Assembly: GCA_004352715.1 (NCBI GenBank)
Contig: SCFE01000028.1
Location: 1,083,909 to 1,147,908, forward strand
Length of the DNA: 64,000 bases
Direction: 5' to 3'
Source: Hofstenia miamia
Lineage: Eukaryota > Xenacoelomorpha > Acoela
Shown here: positions 45,710-57,826 of the stretch, in pieces
Layout of the letters: every line of letters begins with the position of its first letter
Position numbering within the stretch: position 1 is the first letter of the stretch
Notes under the pieces: generated by a model
The model's input: the letters and a program-made list of their open reading frames with translations, nothing else
Database searches by the model: none
What the model was told of the DNA's origin: nothing
Program-made: the position numbers and the translations under genes

Positions 45710-48700
45710 ACAAGATATTACGGGTATTGCCGCAAGAAAATATATAAAAATATGTTTTAAATATCTTTGAATGCAATGATTATGATTACAGCTACCAAAA
45801 TTGTAAAGAAAACGAATTTGTGTTTAGCACAAGGTTCATGTTAAAATGTTAAATGCAATTTTTATTGAGAGTCAGCTAGGTGCATCTTTCAGTGTTACCT
45901 GATGGCCACGAAAATACTAGGTTTTGCCTTTTTAAGTGATTTTTTCTCACCTTTGGTGCCAAAATTTTTCCGATACCCAATTTTATAAAACAACCACCCA
46001 ATGTAATTCTTGCTTCTTTGGGATACTATAGCAATAATTTTCACACAAACAGTCATTATCTGCTGTTAACAAATTTTACAAGCACCAAGCCAACATTCAA
46101 AATATAGTTAGTCATTTAAAATCTAAAAAAACATCTTTGATTTGCTTCAATTAAAGTTATTAGGTAAAAATATATTTCACAACAATGAGTTTCAAAATTC
46201 GAGTAACGGAAATTACAAAATTCATAATAAACATACTCTTAATATAATTGTGAGTATGGAGGAAGAATTATATTTGATATTAGATTAGCATAAACTATTA
46301 TATGTTGTAGTCCACTTTGATATAGGAAGTGGTTAAGCAGATCTAACACGTGAAATTTTTATATTTGTCTGCATGACAAAATTGTTTTAAATTTTTTAAT
46401 TAGCAATTATACTTCTGTAATTGATTTATCTACAGATATTGCCTGCTAAATTGCACTAAAATAAAAAATTGAAGAAAATATTATTTTCTATGCCATTGAA
46501 GCACATTCGGATTTATCAAATGTGTACCTAAATTGGCTAAGTCGTTCACTATGTAGGTAGTCTTGTAATCTGAAGTAGAGTTATATTTCATTAATTGCGA
46601 TTTTTGAATTCTCAAGAACAATTATTAGGAGAGAAACCTTTAAAGAACTGGTCCTAGTTCAAAATATTTTTTAGAAAAATTCATTACAAAATTAGGTGTA
46701 TGAGCTCTTGTCCCATCCTGTAAAAAACATCGTTAAGACATTAACTGAGAAAAACTACTTCTCAAGTTGCTTTAGATACGTTTCTTAATAGGCACTTCCT
46801 TCAAAACATACCACCTAATGACTTGAGCCATTACGAAATTATTTGAAGATCAATGTTTCAAATATCATGTTTTACCCATGCAAACGAGGGCGTTAGTAAA
46901 TTTCAAAGTGCATTAAGCATTAAAACGCATCTTTAAAGTCTTTGCAAGTCGTTGCTTTTTTTAAATGTCCTTTAAAGATGTGCGTTCTAAGATAATACCG
47001 CAATGTTTTAAGATATAAAATTACGTTTTTCTAATTAGGGACTTATATTTAAGCATGTTAATATTGTAACCATTTTATTGTTTTATTAATTAAATGCAAT
47101 GTTGCTATTAAACTTTAGACATTTTCATAATCAAATTCAAATTAGTTTCAATTTTGTAATATTCACAAAAATTGCTTTACGAAGCATTAACGCTGTTAAC
47201 TGCCATTAAGTCTTTGCAACTGCGTATACTTCTTACGAAGTGCGTGTATATTTGGCGTTTAAAGTTATTGACGAACTAGTCAACATGGTTATTGGTCATC
47301 AAATTTGATGTCAGAAAAACAAATTCACTTAATTTGATGAATGCTAATGAAAACCTATATTTTTTCTTCATCAAATCAAAAAACCTTTACAAATTATAAT
47401 TTTATTAATTTTTCTAACCAAATTTCAAATTTTTCTTAAATTTCATAGAATCTTTAACAATGTATTTCTCACTATTTTTTTTAATTTATTAATAATAGGT
47501 GGCTTAATTTATGTTTGATGTGACATTGTCACCTCAGAAAGATATTTGTCCTTCATATGATAAAATAATAAAATCTAGCAATTTGAGATTTATTGACTGG
47601 TTATAACAAAATTTGAGAAAAAACGCGTTTTAATTCAAACAATTATCTGTTTGTAACTGGGTCGCCCTAAGCATACAATTTCAAAACAGATTTTACATAA
47701 ATGTAAGTTAAATTATTTTTAAGATTGTAAAATATTTCATTATAATAGCAGAATAATTCAGTTGAGTCTTAAATTTTCAAAGGTATGTAAGAATTAAGCA
47801 AATATTTTAACAATGATTTAAAAGAAATAATTTTAGCTTTGTAAAGGCTAATATATTTTCCGAAAAGGTGCTTTGTCAGATCATAAACTTACCAGGGAAT
47901 CGCATCAATTGTTTCAAATAAGAGTTATTAATATTGTGTTGATTAGCTGCTTTGAGGTTTTCTATATATAATTCAATTAAAATAATATTTTTAAATTTCC
48001 AATTTTCTCTACTCCAATCATTAAATGTATTTAGTAAGATGCTTAGAAGTGTAACAATCTTTTACTATATTAGATTTTAATAAACTTTAGATTAATCTAT
48101 CAGTTGATTGTTTTTCAACCTAGAACATTACTATTAGATCTTGGGTATTTGTCAAACTTAAATTATTGTAAATAAGATTTTTTAGAAGTACATAATGTTG
48201 TTAATTTTTTCGTCTATTCTAAAGATTGAAGGAAGTACAAAAGATAACGCCAATTTGAAGAAGGTGAACTGAAATTATAATTGAATAAGTATATTTGAGT
48301 TAACATAAAATATATTCATTTCGAAATTGATCTTAGAAGTAAATACATTTTTTGAAAAAAATTTAAGGTTCCTAATAATGATAGCATTTTAGGTCTAAAG
48401 TTCTAAAGTTATGTTAAATTTAACTTAAATTTAGTATTTAATTACTACTTAACCCTAGAATAATCTTGCTCTAATGTAGTCAATAACTACCTTGCTAGTG
48501 ACAATTATCACAATTAAAAAAAGCTTTATTGAAGAAACAGCTAGTATTTTAAAGAACAAGATATTTAATATAACAAAAATTCAAGGAAAATGATTCTCAA
48601 ATAGCTTAAAGACATAGACCTTCTGAATGAGTTTTGTGAAGCCTATCTCTAAAAAATGTGACAATTGTCATTAGCAGGAGAGTTCTAGGGTTAATATAAC

Positions 48701-48735
48701 ATTGAATTCTAAATATTTTGCATGTTAGCAACATC
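45710..48735. other. Intergenic stretch, nothing coding recognised
   Basis: Very A+T-rich; apart from the short dispersed repeat at 46202-46336 I see no genes or clear elements. Confidence 0.55.
46202..46336 (+). repeat. Dispersed repeat, partner of 38801-38936
   Basis: See 38801-38936. Confidence 0.65.
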
Positions 48736-48736
48736 A

Positions 48737-48742
48737 TTTATT
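48737..48742 (-). terminator. Poly(A) signal of peptide gene copy 1
   Basis: AATAAA on the minus strand about 46 nt after the stop; the same spacing and context occur in copy 2. Confidence 0.6.
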
Positions 48743-48788
48743 ATTGCCAATAAAAAACATAAAAATTAATTAGATTTCTACCAATGAA

Positions 48789-48983
48789 TCATACATACAC
48801 AAATTCTTCAAAGGTCTCGTCAAATGGTACGTTTCTTTCTGAGACTTTAAATCTGGGTAGTAATTGACGTTTTCCTTGATTTCTAGTGGGAAATTCGGCC
48901 TCCCAACGTGGCTTCCAAAATCCCATGCACATGATTGCTTCTACTACGCAGAAGACGATGACGATGTTGATTAGAGCGTGCAT
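48789..48983 (-). CDS. Prohormone-like secreted peptide precursor, copy 1
   Basis: The 64-residue product starts with a signal peptide (Met-His-Ala-Leu, then a hydrophobic core to about residue 16-19; cleavage perhaps after Val-Glu-Ala at 16 or Cys19). Next comes 'MGFWKPRWEAEFPTRNQ', then Gly-Lys-Arg at 37-39, the classic signal for dibasic cleavage and C-terminal amidation. The following Gln could become pyroglutamate. The C-terminal part starts 'QLLPRFKVSER' and is acidic at its end. It has a paralogue 3.1 kb away in the same orientation, without any indel in the ORF. A poly(A) signal (AATAAA on the minus strand, 48742-48737) lies about 46 nt past the stop. A CCAAT block lies about 67 bp upstream. 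I do not recognise the family. A neuropeptide, defence peptide or other secreted factor are all possible. Confidence 0.72.
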   Translation of the reverse strand: MHALINIVIVFCVVEAIMCMGFWKPRWEAEFPTRNQGKRQLLPRFKVSERNVPFDETFEEFVYV

Positions 48984-49031
48984 TGGCTAGCCTCTTTCAA
49001 AAAAATTATGATACTTTTTAAATCAGTGAAG

Positions 49032-49085
49032 AAGTTTAGCTATAATTTTATTGGACAATTAAAAAACGATTCTTATTTGTAGTCT
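49032..49085 (-). promoter_or_regulatory. Conserved upstream block of peptide gene copy 1
   Basis: AAGTTTAGCTATAATTT, ATTGGACA, AACGATTC and TTTGTAGTCT on the + strand recur in the same order at 52143-52196. On the gene's own strand this gives a CCAAT box about 67 bp before the ATG, then AAATTATAG, a possible TATA element. Function is inferred from conservation. Confidence 0.45.
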
Positions 49086-50443
49086 AATGGATACGCACTT
49101 TATATTATTTCAAATTAAGTAATGAAGTAGTTGAAAGGCATGAATGAATATATCATTTAGTGGCTTTGCCGCCATCTGGCTCATATATGCAGAAGAGGGT
49201 TAAAGATTGTTGTATCCTTGTATTTAACACAATGCCAATGAAACTAAATAGTATGAGAGAAAGAATACAAATCCTAGCAGAAATTCTACAAATTAGTAAT
49301 TGGATTCAATTTTGTCAATAAAATTTGAGTTCGGAAAAAATAAATCTGAAACCTCTGCATTGAATTCATTTTTTTAATAAACTTTTTAATACTAATATAT
49401 TTTTTGATGTCTTTTCATACCGTTGATACTGAAAAACAGAATTTACAATAGTTTCCAAAATAAATATATGCAAATGTTTTGATTTGAAATCAGCCTGAAA
49501 TGTGAATGCATCACAATAAAAAATTATTTGTTTTCTATGTTTTTGTACATCAATTCTTTTATCATTACTGTATATGCATGTTTTTGAATTGCTTAAAAGC
49601 TGCTCACATTCAAAAGAACTTCATTAATTTAGCCATGATATCTATTCCCAAAATGTTGGTATCCTTCATTAATTTCATGAGCTATTCAATATGAATTTTA
49701 GATGCAAACTATGCGATTTATTGATATTAAATTTCAAAATATAAAAATCCAAGAACATCAATAATAATTAGATTTTAATTTGCTGTAACAAACGAAAGGT
49801 ATAGGATCATAATCCCATAAAGGTCTTCTATTTAAATGTATGAGTAATTATTTCAAATATTGTAAAACAATAAATTCAAAGAATAAAATAACACAAATTA
49901 CTAGGGAATTTTCATGTATTTATAAGGATTAAGCTTATGTCTTAGCAAGTGATATAGGCTAAGATATTTTCCCAAATGTATTGGATAAGTGACTTCACTG
50001 TAAGAGTTTTTAATGCCGTCTTAATTCATTTCTTTGAGGTTGTAAATGTTATGTTAACATATAATTAAGTTAACAATTTTAAAAATCCAGTTTCCTCTGT
50101 TCCTTTACTTAATGCATTCTATTTCAAATTCGTTTAGAAAATGCTTGAATATGTCGAATCTGTCATTATATTAGTCATTAATTAACATTGTAATTATTTG
50201 CGTAATATTTGTAAAAGCTGTGTAGTATAAAGCTAGTTTACAAATCTCATGTAGGTAATTTTTTTTCACATGCTTAAGTGAAAAATAAATTTGTATTGTT
50301 TTTTCATACTGTATAATTCGAAAATATTTAATTCGCAATTTTTTTAACAATTAGGAGTGATAGTTTACTTATGTAGACAGCAATTTAATTGACTTTATAC
50401 AACATGCGAGAAAAATTGCCTTATAACCTAAAATCTTCAAAGG
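49086..50443. other. Spacer between peptide gene 1 and a MITE
   Basis: A+T-rich; no gene or element recognised. Confidence 0.55.
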
Positions 50444-51375
50444 CAGAATTGCAAAAAGGTCACAAAATCTGACACGGTGACGCATGCGAGTGGGATAGGA
50501 GTGACCGGTGATCCAGTGAGACCCGTTGAATTTTCAAATTTTATGACCCGTTTTTTAGAATTTTGAACGTAACTTGTAGGATTCTAAGAATATGTTTTCA
50601 TAGACATTGACATCAACTATACATCACCTCGCATCTCCCATAATTTACGATGTGAAATATTTACCATAGTAATACTTTTTATGAAGCAAGAATGCTAGCA
50701 AGTTTAAGTCATCATTTTAAATATAAGTCTGTTAAAGTCTCCTGTATTTGAAATATTTATGAAATTTAGTAATTTAACCCCATTTTATTAATGATAAAAA
50801 TTAGATTTATATTCAAATCAAATTTTGAAGACTTAAGGTTAACTAAATATTAGCCAAATATTAAAAAGTGTGACTTACAAACAAACGAAATCAAATCCAA
50901 ATCCCATCTATGTTGGATTCCAATTCGAATTTATGGATATATGAAATTCTGGTAAGCTACTGAAATTTTTTTAAATGTCAATAATTAACAGTAACTACTA
51001 ACAAAGGTGTTTTGATATGGAAGGTATTATGTAAACCAATTTATATTTCGAAATCGGAATTGCAAATACATTGCCTGAATATTCGAATTCGAATTCAAAT
51101 ATAATAAGTGAATTCGCACGGCCCTATCACAGAAAAAAAATCAACATAAAAACAGTTGAAACCGTTAAAACTATATACGGCACACACAACATTTGGTTAA
51201 TTCTATGATTACGTAACAATAAGCCTGATTTTATTGAGATTAGCATTTTTGTGTATTTGATGTCAATTAAAGTGACTCGGTGACCCAACAGACCCGGAAG
51301 ATCTAAGCAAAAATTGATCTGGTGACCTGACTGACCCCCAACACGGTGACCCGGGTGTAACTCAGTTGCAAGTTG
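50444..51375. mobile_element. Inverted-repeat DNA element (CAGA.TTGCAA family)
   Basis: The left end reads CAGAATTGCAAAAAGGTCAC. The right end, read on the other strand, starts CAACTTGCAACTGAGTTAC and reaches GGGTCACC. The ends are rich in GTGACCC words. The first 250 bp resemble 63745-64000. It is about 0.93 kb with no transposase. It lies between the two peptide genes. Confidence 0.6.
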
Positions 51376-51840
51376 TAACATAGTTATATTACATTTGCCT
51401 TAATAAAGATATATTATGTAATCGTACGATTTTGTCATCTGAAAATATTTCTTACAATATACACAAAATTTGAATTGATTTAAAAATTCACATAAACTGG
51501 AAGCTATGGATAAATTATTTCAAGCTACTGTTATAAACATTAGTTTAAAATTTTTGTATATATAATTGAAACTGTCTCTTAGAATGATAATAAATTCGTT
51601 GCATATTACCCTATGAAAATTTCAATTCAATAAACATGAAATTTGAACTAAATTTTAGGACATAGATAATTTCAATATAAATAATTAGCTTGCGGAAACT
51701 AAGATTTAGAAGTAAATTGTAAATTCATTTTTTAGTACTAATTTTATTAATAAGGCCATTTAGGGTTGATTATCTAATTATGTTAGCATCATAATTAAAT
51801 TTATTCCTTAGTTGCTGCTTAATAATTAGTACGTTAAAAA
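51376..51840. other. Spacer before peptide gene 2
   Basis: A+T-rich. Weak similarity to the DNA upstream of 48735 suggests the tandem duplication extended into this flank. Confidence 0.5.
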
Positions 51841-51845
51841 CAACA

Positions 51846-51851
51846 TTTATT
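51846..51851 (-). terminator. Poly(A) signal of peptide gene copy 2
   Basis: AATAAA on the minus strand, about 47 nt after the stop, as in copy 1. Confidence 0.6.
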
Positions 51852-51898
51852 TTTTCCAATAAAAGGCATAAAAAATTAATTAGATTTCTACCAATAAA

Positions 51899-52093
51899 TC
51901 ATACATACACAAGTTCTTTAATGGTTTCATCAGAGGGTGCGTATCTTTCCGAGACCTTAAAGAGGGGTAGTATCTGACGTTTTCCTTGATTTCTAACGGC
52001 TAATTCACCCTCCCATCGTGGTTTCCAAAATCCCATGCATACGATTGCTTCGATTACGCAGAAGACGACGACGATCTTGAATAGTGCGTGCAT
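51899..52093 (-). CDS. Prohormone-like secreted peptide precursor, copy 2
   Basis: It is 64 residues long, like copy 1, with 47 of 64 residues identical and about 84% of bases identical (counted by eye). The signal peptide core is conserved in character. 'CMGFWKPRWE' at 19-28, 'RNQGKRQ' at 34-40 and 'FKVSER' at 45-50 are invariant, while residues 29-33 and the C-terminal tail vary. Predicted processing is the same: signal cleavage, cutting at Lys-Arg and amidation through Gly. Many base changes alter residues, so the tail evolves freely while the core and processing site are kept. Together with copy 1 it forms a small tandem family, possibly with more members outside the window. Confidence 0.72.
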   Translation of the reverse strand: MHALFKIVVVFCVIEAIVCMGFWKPRWEGELAVRNQGKRQILPLFKVSERYAPSDETIKELVYV

Positions 52094-52142
52094 TGGTTTG
52101 AATCTTTCAAAAAATTACTGATTCTTTTTTTTATTAGCAATA

Positions 52143-52196
52143 AAGTTTAGCTATAATTTCATTGGACAGTTAAGTAACGATTCAAATTTGTAGTCT
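52143..52196 (-). promoter_or_regulatory. Conserved upstream block of peptide gene copy 2
   Basis: Counterpart of 49032-49085; CCAAT lies about 68 bp upstream of the ATG, the same distance as in copy 1. Confidence 0.45.
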
Positions 52197-55100
52197 TTAG
52201 CAAATACGATAAACAAATGAGTATTTGAAAAGCGCATGACCATAGACTACTAAATTTAGGGTCCTATAAAATATTAGTTTGAAAATATAAAATAAAATTT
52301 ATCATGCTATTATTATTAGCATTAGTTCCCTGCTACTATATTCATGTACATTACAGTAAACATACACATGTCCCTTAAATTATGATATTTAAACTGGATT
52401 CAGATTTCTAACCGTTTGTCGTTAGTGTTAGCTAAACTTTCAACTTGAATTCAATTTCTAGATCCAATCAGCATGGATAAATATACAACCAGATAAAAAA
52501 AATTCTGTAGAGTATGGAATAGAAGAAACCGCGATTCTTATTTTTTCCTAGCAAGATTTAGTGAAATTCGTCAAAGCTTGAAATGTGAATTACATACTGA
52601 ATAACTCCAAGTAATCAGATAATATAAGTTTTACAAAACTATTGCAAAACCTTTTAAAATTTTTCTCACCAATTTTTTATGTGCTGCAAGCTAATTTTCT
52701 TTTAAATACTGAAAGCTTTAGAGTGTAAGATATTTTTGCATGAGATAACACAGAATTCATAAAATAACATGGCTGTGTAGTCTCTAACAGGCAATGCTTA
52801 AAATACTATATCTCATTGCAAAAAATAATTTGAATTTTCACAACTGAATGAATTTTGAGAGAAAGAGAGCGAGAGAACATTATAGAAATCTCATTACAAA
52901 TTTCTCTGTAATTCGCAATTGTCTGTTTGAAAAACAAGTCTCATAATTTAAAGTAGGTCAGAAGTACTCAATGCACAATGACAAGATTGTTTGTAGTAAA
53001 AAATATAAAACCTGACTTGAAGCTTACGTTTTTCTATTGATTTGGTAATATAAAGTGGGTAATTAGAAGTACTCAGAAGAATGGTATTTATGTAAATCAA
53101 CACCTAAAAACTATAAATGAAAATATTTGTATAAATAAAGAAAGTTTGGCTTATTTTCGAAGGATTTATTTGAAGATGAAATCCGACGGAAAGCACGAGA
53201 TATAAGAGCGCTCAAATTAAGTGAAAAGAAAATAGATCATAGAAAAAAATTTTACAAGATAAAGTGAATCATTTGACATAAATGAAATTAGAATTTAACT
53301 AACTTTGCAAATGGTTGAAAAGGCTTCATAAAAGAGTTGTTCTAAGATTCCAGGGTACAAGGACTAATTAGTCTGAGCCAGAGTACAAATAAGGTGAACT
53401 TTCGCATCAATACTTAGAAAATCTGAAAATTTTAAATGATTAATTTAATTGATATTGCTGTTTAGTTGATCAGGAAAATGTCAGCAAAATTGAATAAGTT
53501 ATCCCCCTCAGTAGCTTGCAGTGTCTCTTTGGATTAATTTCTTTTATGATATTTAGTTTTTGTTGTACAAAATTGAGTTTCTGCAGTATTCATTTTTAAT
53601 ATGTGAGATTCAAAGGGTTGCTAATATTGCACAATTTTTTCAATTATATCTATTGAATCCTCTACTGAGTTATTATTGAATTCATCAGCATATTGTATTG
53701 TAGTATATCACAAGTAATATTTCTCTCTCTATGTCACTTCCATAAACATGAAAAGCGGTGGAACCGAAATTGTCCCTTGCGAGACAACCTTTTATAATGC
53801 AATGCAATTTAAGAAATGGTTATCCATTTTATTTTTCTGCTTCTTTTGTATGTTAATTTGATACTAGGTAGTTGGGACTACTGGTATGAAAGCTTAATAT
53901 TTGAATTTTAAAAATGGGAATTTTATGGTCTAGAGAATTAAATTATTAATATTTTATGTACCGGTATTATTCTGATTAGTTTTATTGGGTATGTTTAAAC
54001 AAAATGTCTAAGATATATCTTTAGAATTTGTATTTAAATTTTTTACAACTTTAATTACTAAATTGCAATTATACATGGGCTTACAAAAGCTAAATTTTGT
54101 TAAAAATGTTTTTTTGATTTCTGAAATGTCAAGCTTCTTTTCTCATAATTATAAAATCATTATTTAAGCGCATAGATTTCAATTGTTTTGATTCTACTTA
54201 CAATTTCAGAATATCTGTTTTCACATGAATGGTGTAACAGTAATTTTGAAATTTGAAAAATACATTCTTGACGATTTCCTGGTTTCAATAAGTTTCTACT
54301 TAACCTAATTTAATATATATCATGGACAAAAACATACATCACTAATTGCTACTAAGAATTTTTATTTGTAGTTACTTCATTACAGCGACAACACAAAAAT
54401 CAAATGCAAATCAAGCCACTTAAACTGGACAGAAGACATTTTCAGCTAAATATTACTAAACATGAACTGCGTGCCATTTCTACACTTTAAATTTCTCCAT
54501 GTTCGTAAGAAAAGCTCTCAAAATATCCAAGGAAAAGAACTTGATATATAGAATATCACCTGGATTTCCCTTTTCTATTAAAATGTATAAAATTTCAATT
54601 CTTATTCTATGGAAAATTTCATAAAATTTCTACTTTCAATTTGAAACACATTCGACAATCAATTTTGAGGTAGGTTATGACATTTTTCAATAGTGAAGTT
54701 AATCCAAGAACATATATAAATAAATAACTAGTTGTACCAAAAAGCAGAAAGTCTATATATTTATTGACAGTGCATCATAACCAGTTTTTTGGTGAATCTA
54801 ATCAATTATATTGTTGAGTGACAATTTAAAAAAGAAGAGCCACTCAAGTAAATTGTAATGCATTTGATATTGGATACAAGGATGGAATTTCATTCGTCGA
54901 CAGAAGAATTATTTAAAAGTTTGCTTTCTTCAATAAAACAATTGATATTTGATTAGCCTCGTAAACTTATGAATTAAATATGAATTTTTTTAATTGACTT
55001 GCTGTTTGCGCGCTTTTCTTCGCGTTCATTTAATAAATTTGAAATTAGTTATTCATAAAACTAGGCTTTACCTAACTATGTTTATGAAATCTTTCGCTGT

Positions 55101-55254
55101 TTAAATTTGTGTCATTTTGACACAATAAATGTCATTGCGAATATTTTATTAGATTTAAAGTTCAGAGAGTAGAAAATCAAATGACATACCGGCCACAAAA
55201 GTTTGCAAGATAACATCATCTAATATACAATTAATAATGAAATAATAATGTAAT
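52197..55254. other. Intergenic stretch without recognised genes
   Basis: A+T-rich. A 37-residue charged frame at about 53155-53267 ('EDEIRRKARDIRALKLSEKK') stands out from the background but has no splice sites and no start. It may be a relic of an element. Confidence 0.5.
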
Positions 55255-55263
55255 AATGAATAA

Positions 55264-55901
55264 GGTGCTTTTGCGTTATCTCGCTCCCCCACTCAAATAA
55301 CTGCAAAAATTGTTGATTTATCAACATAATAAGAATAAAACTAACCCTAAGCCTAACCCAAACCATATCTCAAACCATTACGATAACTCCAAGCCTAACT
55401 CTAGCTATATCCCTAACCCTAACCCAACCCTAAAACATACCATGTCTCTAACCTTAAGCTAAGCTCTACCATAGACTTAAAATTAGAAATCTATTATTCT
55501 ACACTAAATTTAACCAATACCACAAGTCAAATAGTGTATTATATTCTTGATCATGACAAGAGCCTACTTAATAAAAACAAATTCATTTTGAATTATGTAA
55601 GCAAACAAAACCCATTTGGTTGAACCATTAATTAGCATATTAATAGTAGTACATTATAATTATTTTATAATTCATACATGAAAATTACTGGTATAATTAA
55701 TAAATTGCATATTTCTATTAGCATAATGTTTAAGTTAGAGTTAGTGCCAAAATACAGGCTGGGTTAGGTTAGAGTCATGGTTGGGTTAGTGTGAAGGTTG
55801 AGAAGGGGTTTGGGTTAGGTCTATAATTATTATATTGATAAAATAGCATTTTTTGCAATTGCTTGAGTGGGGAGGGGGAGATAACGCAACGCAAAAGTAC
55901 C
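55264..55901. mobile_element. Foldback element with telomere-like arms
   Basis: The left end GGTGCTTTTGCGTTATCTC is mirrored by the right end (GGTACTTTTGCG and GTTATCTCC on the other strand). The arms go on with CTCCCCC, CACTCAA, TGCAAAAA and then degenerate CCCTAACCC-type words (left 55345-55435; TTAGGT/GGGTTAG words at 55760-55830 on the right). AATGAAT stands directly outside both ends (55255-55261 and 55902-55908), so a target-site duplication of 7-9 bp is likely. It has no coding capacity. Confidence 0.75.
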
Positions 55902-55910
55902 AATGAATGT

Positions 55911-57826
55911 AGTGTAAATTTACAAGACAAAATAACAGGTATTTCAGTTCTGAATCCACGAGAATGCGCGCGAAGCATTTAGGATTGCTTCTTCTTAATT
56001 CAAATATGTGAAAATATAAACAATGCAACAAATCAGTCACATGTGAAATGTGAGTATATAACGGGTCACAATTATAAATAAGTAGTAGTTAAAAAAATAC
56101 TCAACTTTCAAAATTATATTTACATTTTAATGATATATATTACGATGCATTTTAAGACATTAAATCAAAAAAAATGTTTGCTGTGAAGTAGTCCATTTTT
56201 ATTTCACCTGACATATAATATTCCGCAAAGCCTGGTTGCAGGCTAATCGGACCGCATAGCCTACATAATAGCGGAAATTAATATTTGTTAAAATATATAC
56301 AAAAACAATTCTCTCTTCGCTTCTACTGTACACTTTGTCAATATCTAAAATTTAGAGGACAGAGGAATGTTTCCTATAATCAAATATATTATATTGTGTC
56401 AATTCATATCCATTTCATACAGAAATCATACTAAAATTTGGGATTAAACCTATATTATGAAGATTCCAAAAATATTCATTAAATACGAAAAGGTTCGGAA
56501 CGAAAATTTCTCCGAAAGTTTTTCCGCCAAATTTTTTCAAAGTTACATGTTGTCCGAAAATTCCGAAATTTTTAGAAAAACATTTTTTCAAGAAAGCTGA
56601 AAAAAATATTTTGAATCAATACAAATGGCATTAGCCTCATTTTCAAAGAGAAAATCTTCCACACACCGTGATCCTGAATTTCATCTAGTTTATTTCCATG
56701 CATGTTCGACGCTTGCTTGTCGTTACAATTGCATGCATGATAATTTGTTTTAATAATATACTTGAATCTATTTAAAAATCTTTCTTTTGTCATCGAAAAT
56801 TTTTAATTCTACAGACAATATAATCTCCAAACCACCCTTTAGTATTGGATATAAAAGTGCATTTAAAACTGTCAATAATTATGCCATTGCATGCAACGTG
56901 GCTCTGGGGATCAAGAGTGGAAACGTGTAGTGTGGGGTCATTAAATAACGTTGAAATCAATTCGTGACTACATGTCTAGATTTTATCGCTAAATTGAAAT
57001 ATTGAATGGTCTGATACATGTAACTGTTTAGTTGAATGACAAGTAAGCATAGCAAAGGCAAGCTAGCTAGAAATGTGCGAAAACACAAATATTTTTGTTT
57101 ATTTTGATGACATGTTGCCGTTTTCAATCCAAATCTCCATTGAGAATAATCTAAGCTGATTTTTACAAGAGCTTGCACTACCTAAACATTTTTTCAGATT
57201 TTTGCCTCCTCTTTCAAACATCTGTTATGGTAAAAGATCAATGTTTGTTTATTCACAAGCTAGTTTTATAATTAGTTAGGGACCGATCTGGTTTTTACCT
57301 CTTATATTATGTTCAACTATTTTATTAAAATCATTTTGCTAGGTCTAATTTTTGAATTTTTCTTAAAATATTATTAAAGAAGCAATTCCTTTAATCGACC
57401 CAAGTGAGCAAATCGGGTCTTTAAGGGTCAAATTTATGAAGACGGTTCGAGTTGCATGATCATTTGAGAAACCCTCATGATACGATAATAACGATATTAT
57501 AAATGGCAGGAATTAATGAAGCATTGATTATAGAGTTACCCTCTGAAGCTCCTTTTGATGGTATTGTGAACTATTGAACGCATAAAGCAGTGCTTTGTTA
57601 CTATTAGTTTTCCATTGATTTTTTACAATTTTATGCTGTTGGTTTTTATTCATTTTTACTCCTTTTTATGCTCATTATTTTCTATTTATTTATACATTTT
57701 ACACATTTGTGTATGATTTCAAATCTAATTCATTTCTCTGCCAACCCTTCCGCTCACATTCAAGTTTTCGCGAAAATTTCCAAAAAACCACTTAAGGTTT
57801 GCAAAAATCTAGTGTATTGTTGTACA
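55911..57826. other. Intergenic stretch, nothing recognised
   Basis: No supported exon or element. Short open frames at 56572-56793 and 56957-57178 have no recognisable features. Confidence 0.55.

Noticed and set aside
53155-53267. Charged 37-residue open frame resembling an exon
   Set aside because: No start, no splice sites and no neighbour exons in phase.
55345-55435. Possible chromosome end or true telomere array
   Set aside because: The repeats are degenerate, short, and lie inside an inverted-repeat element with ordinary DNA on both sides.
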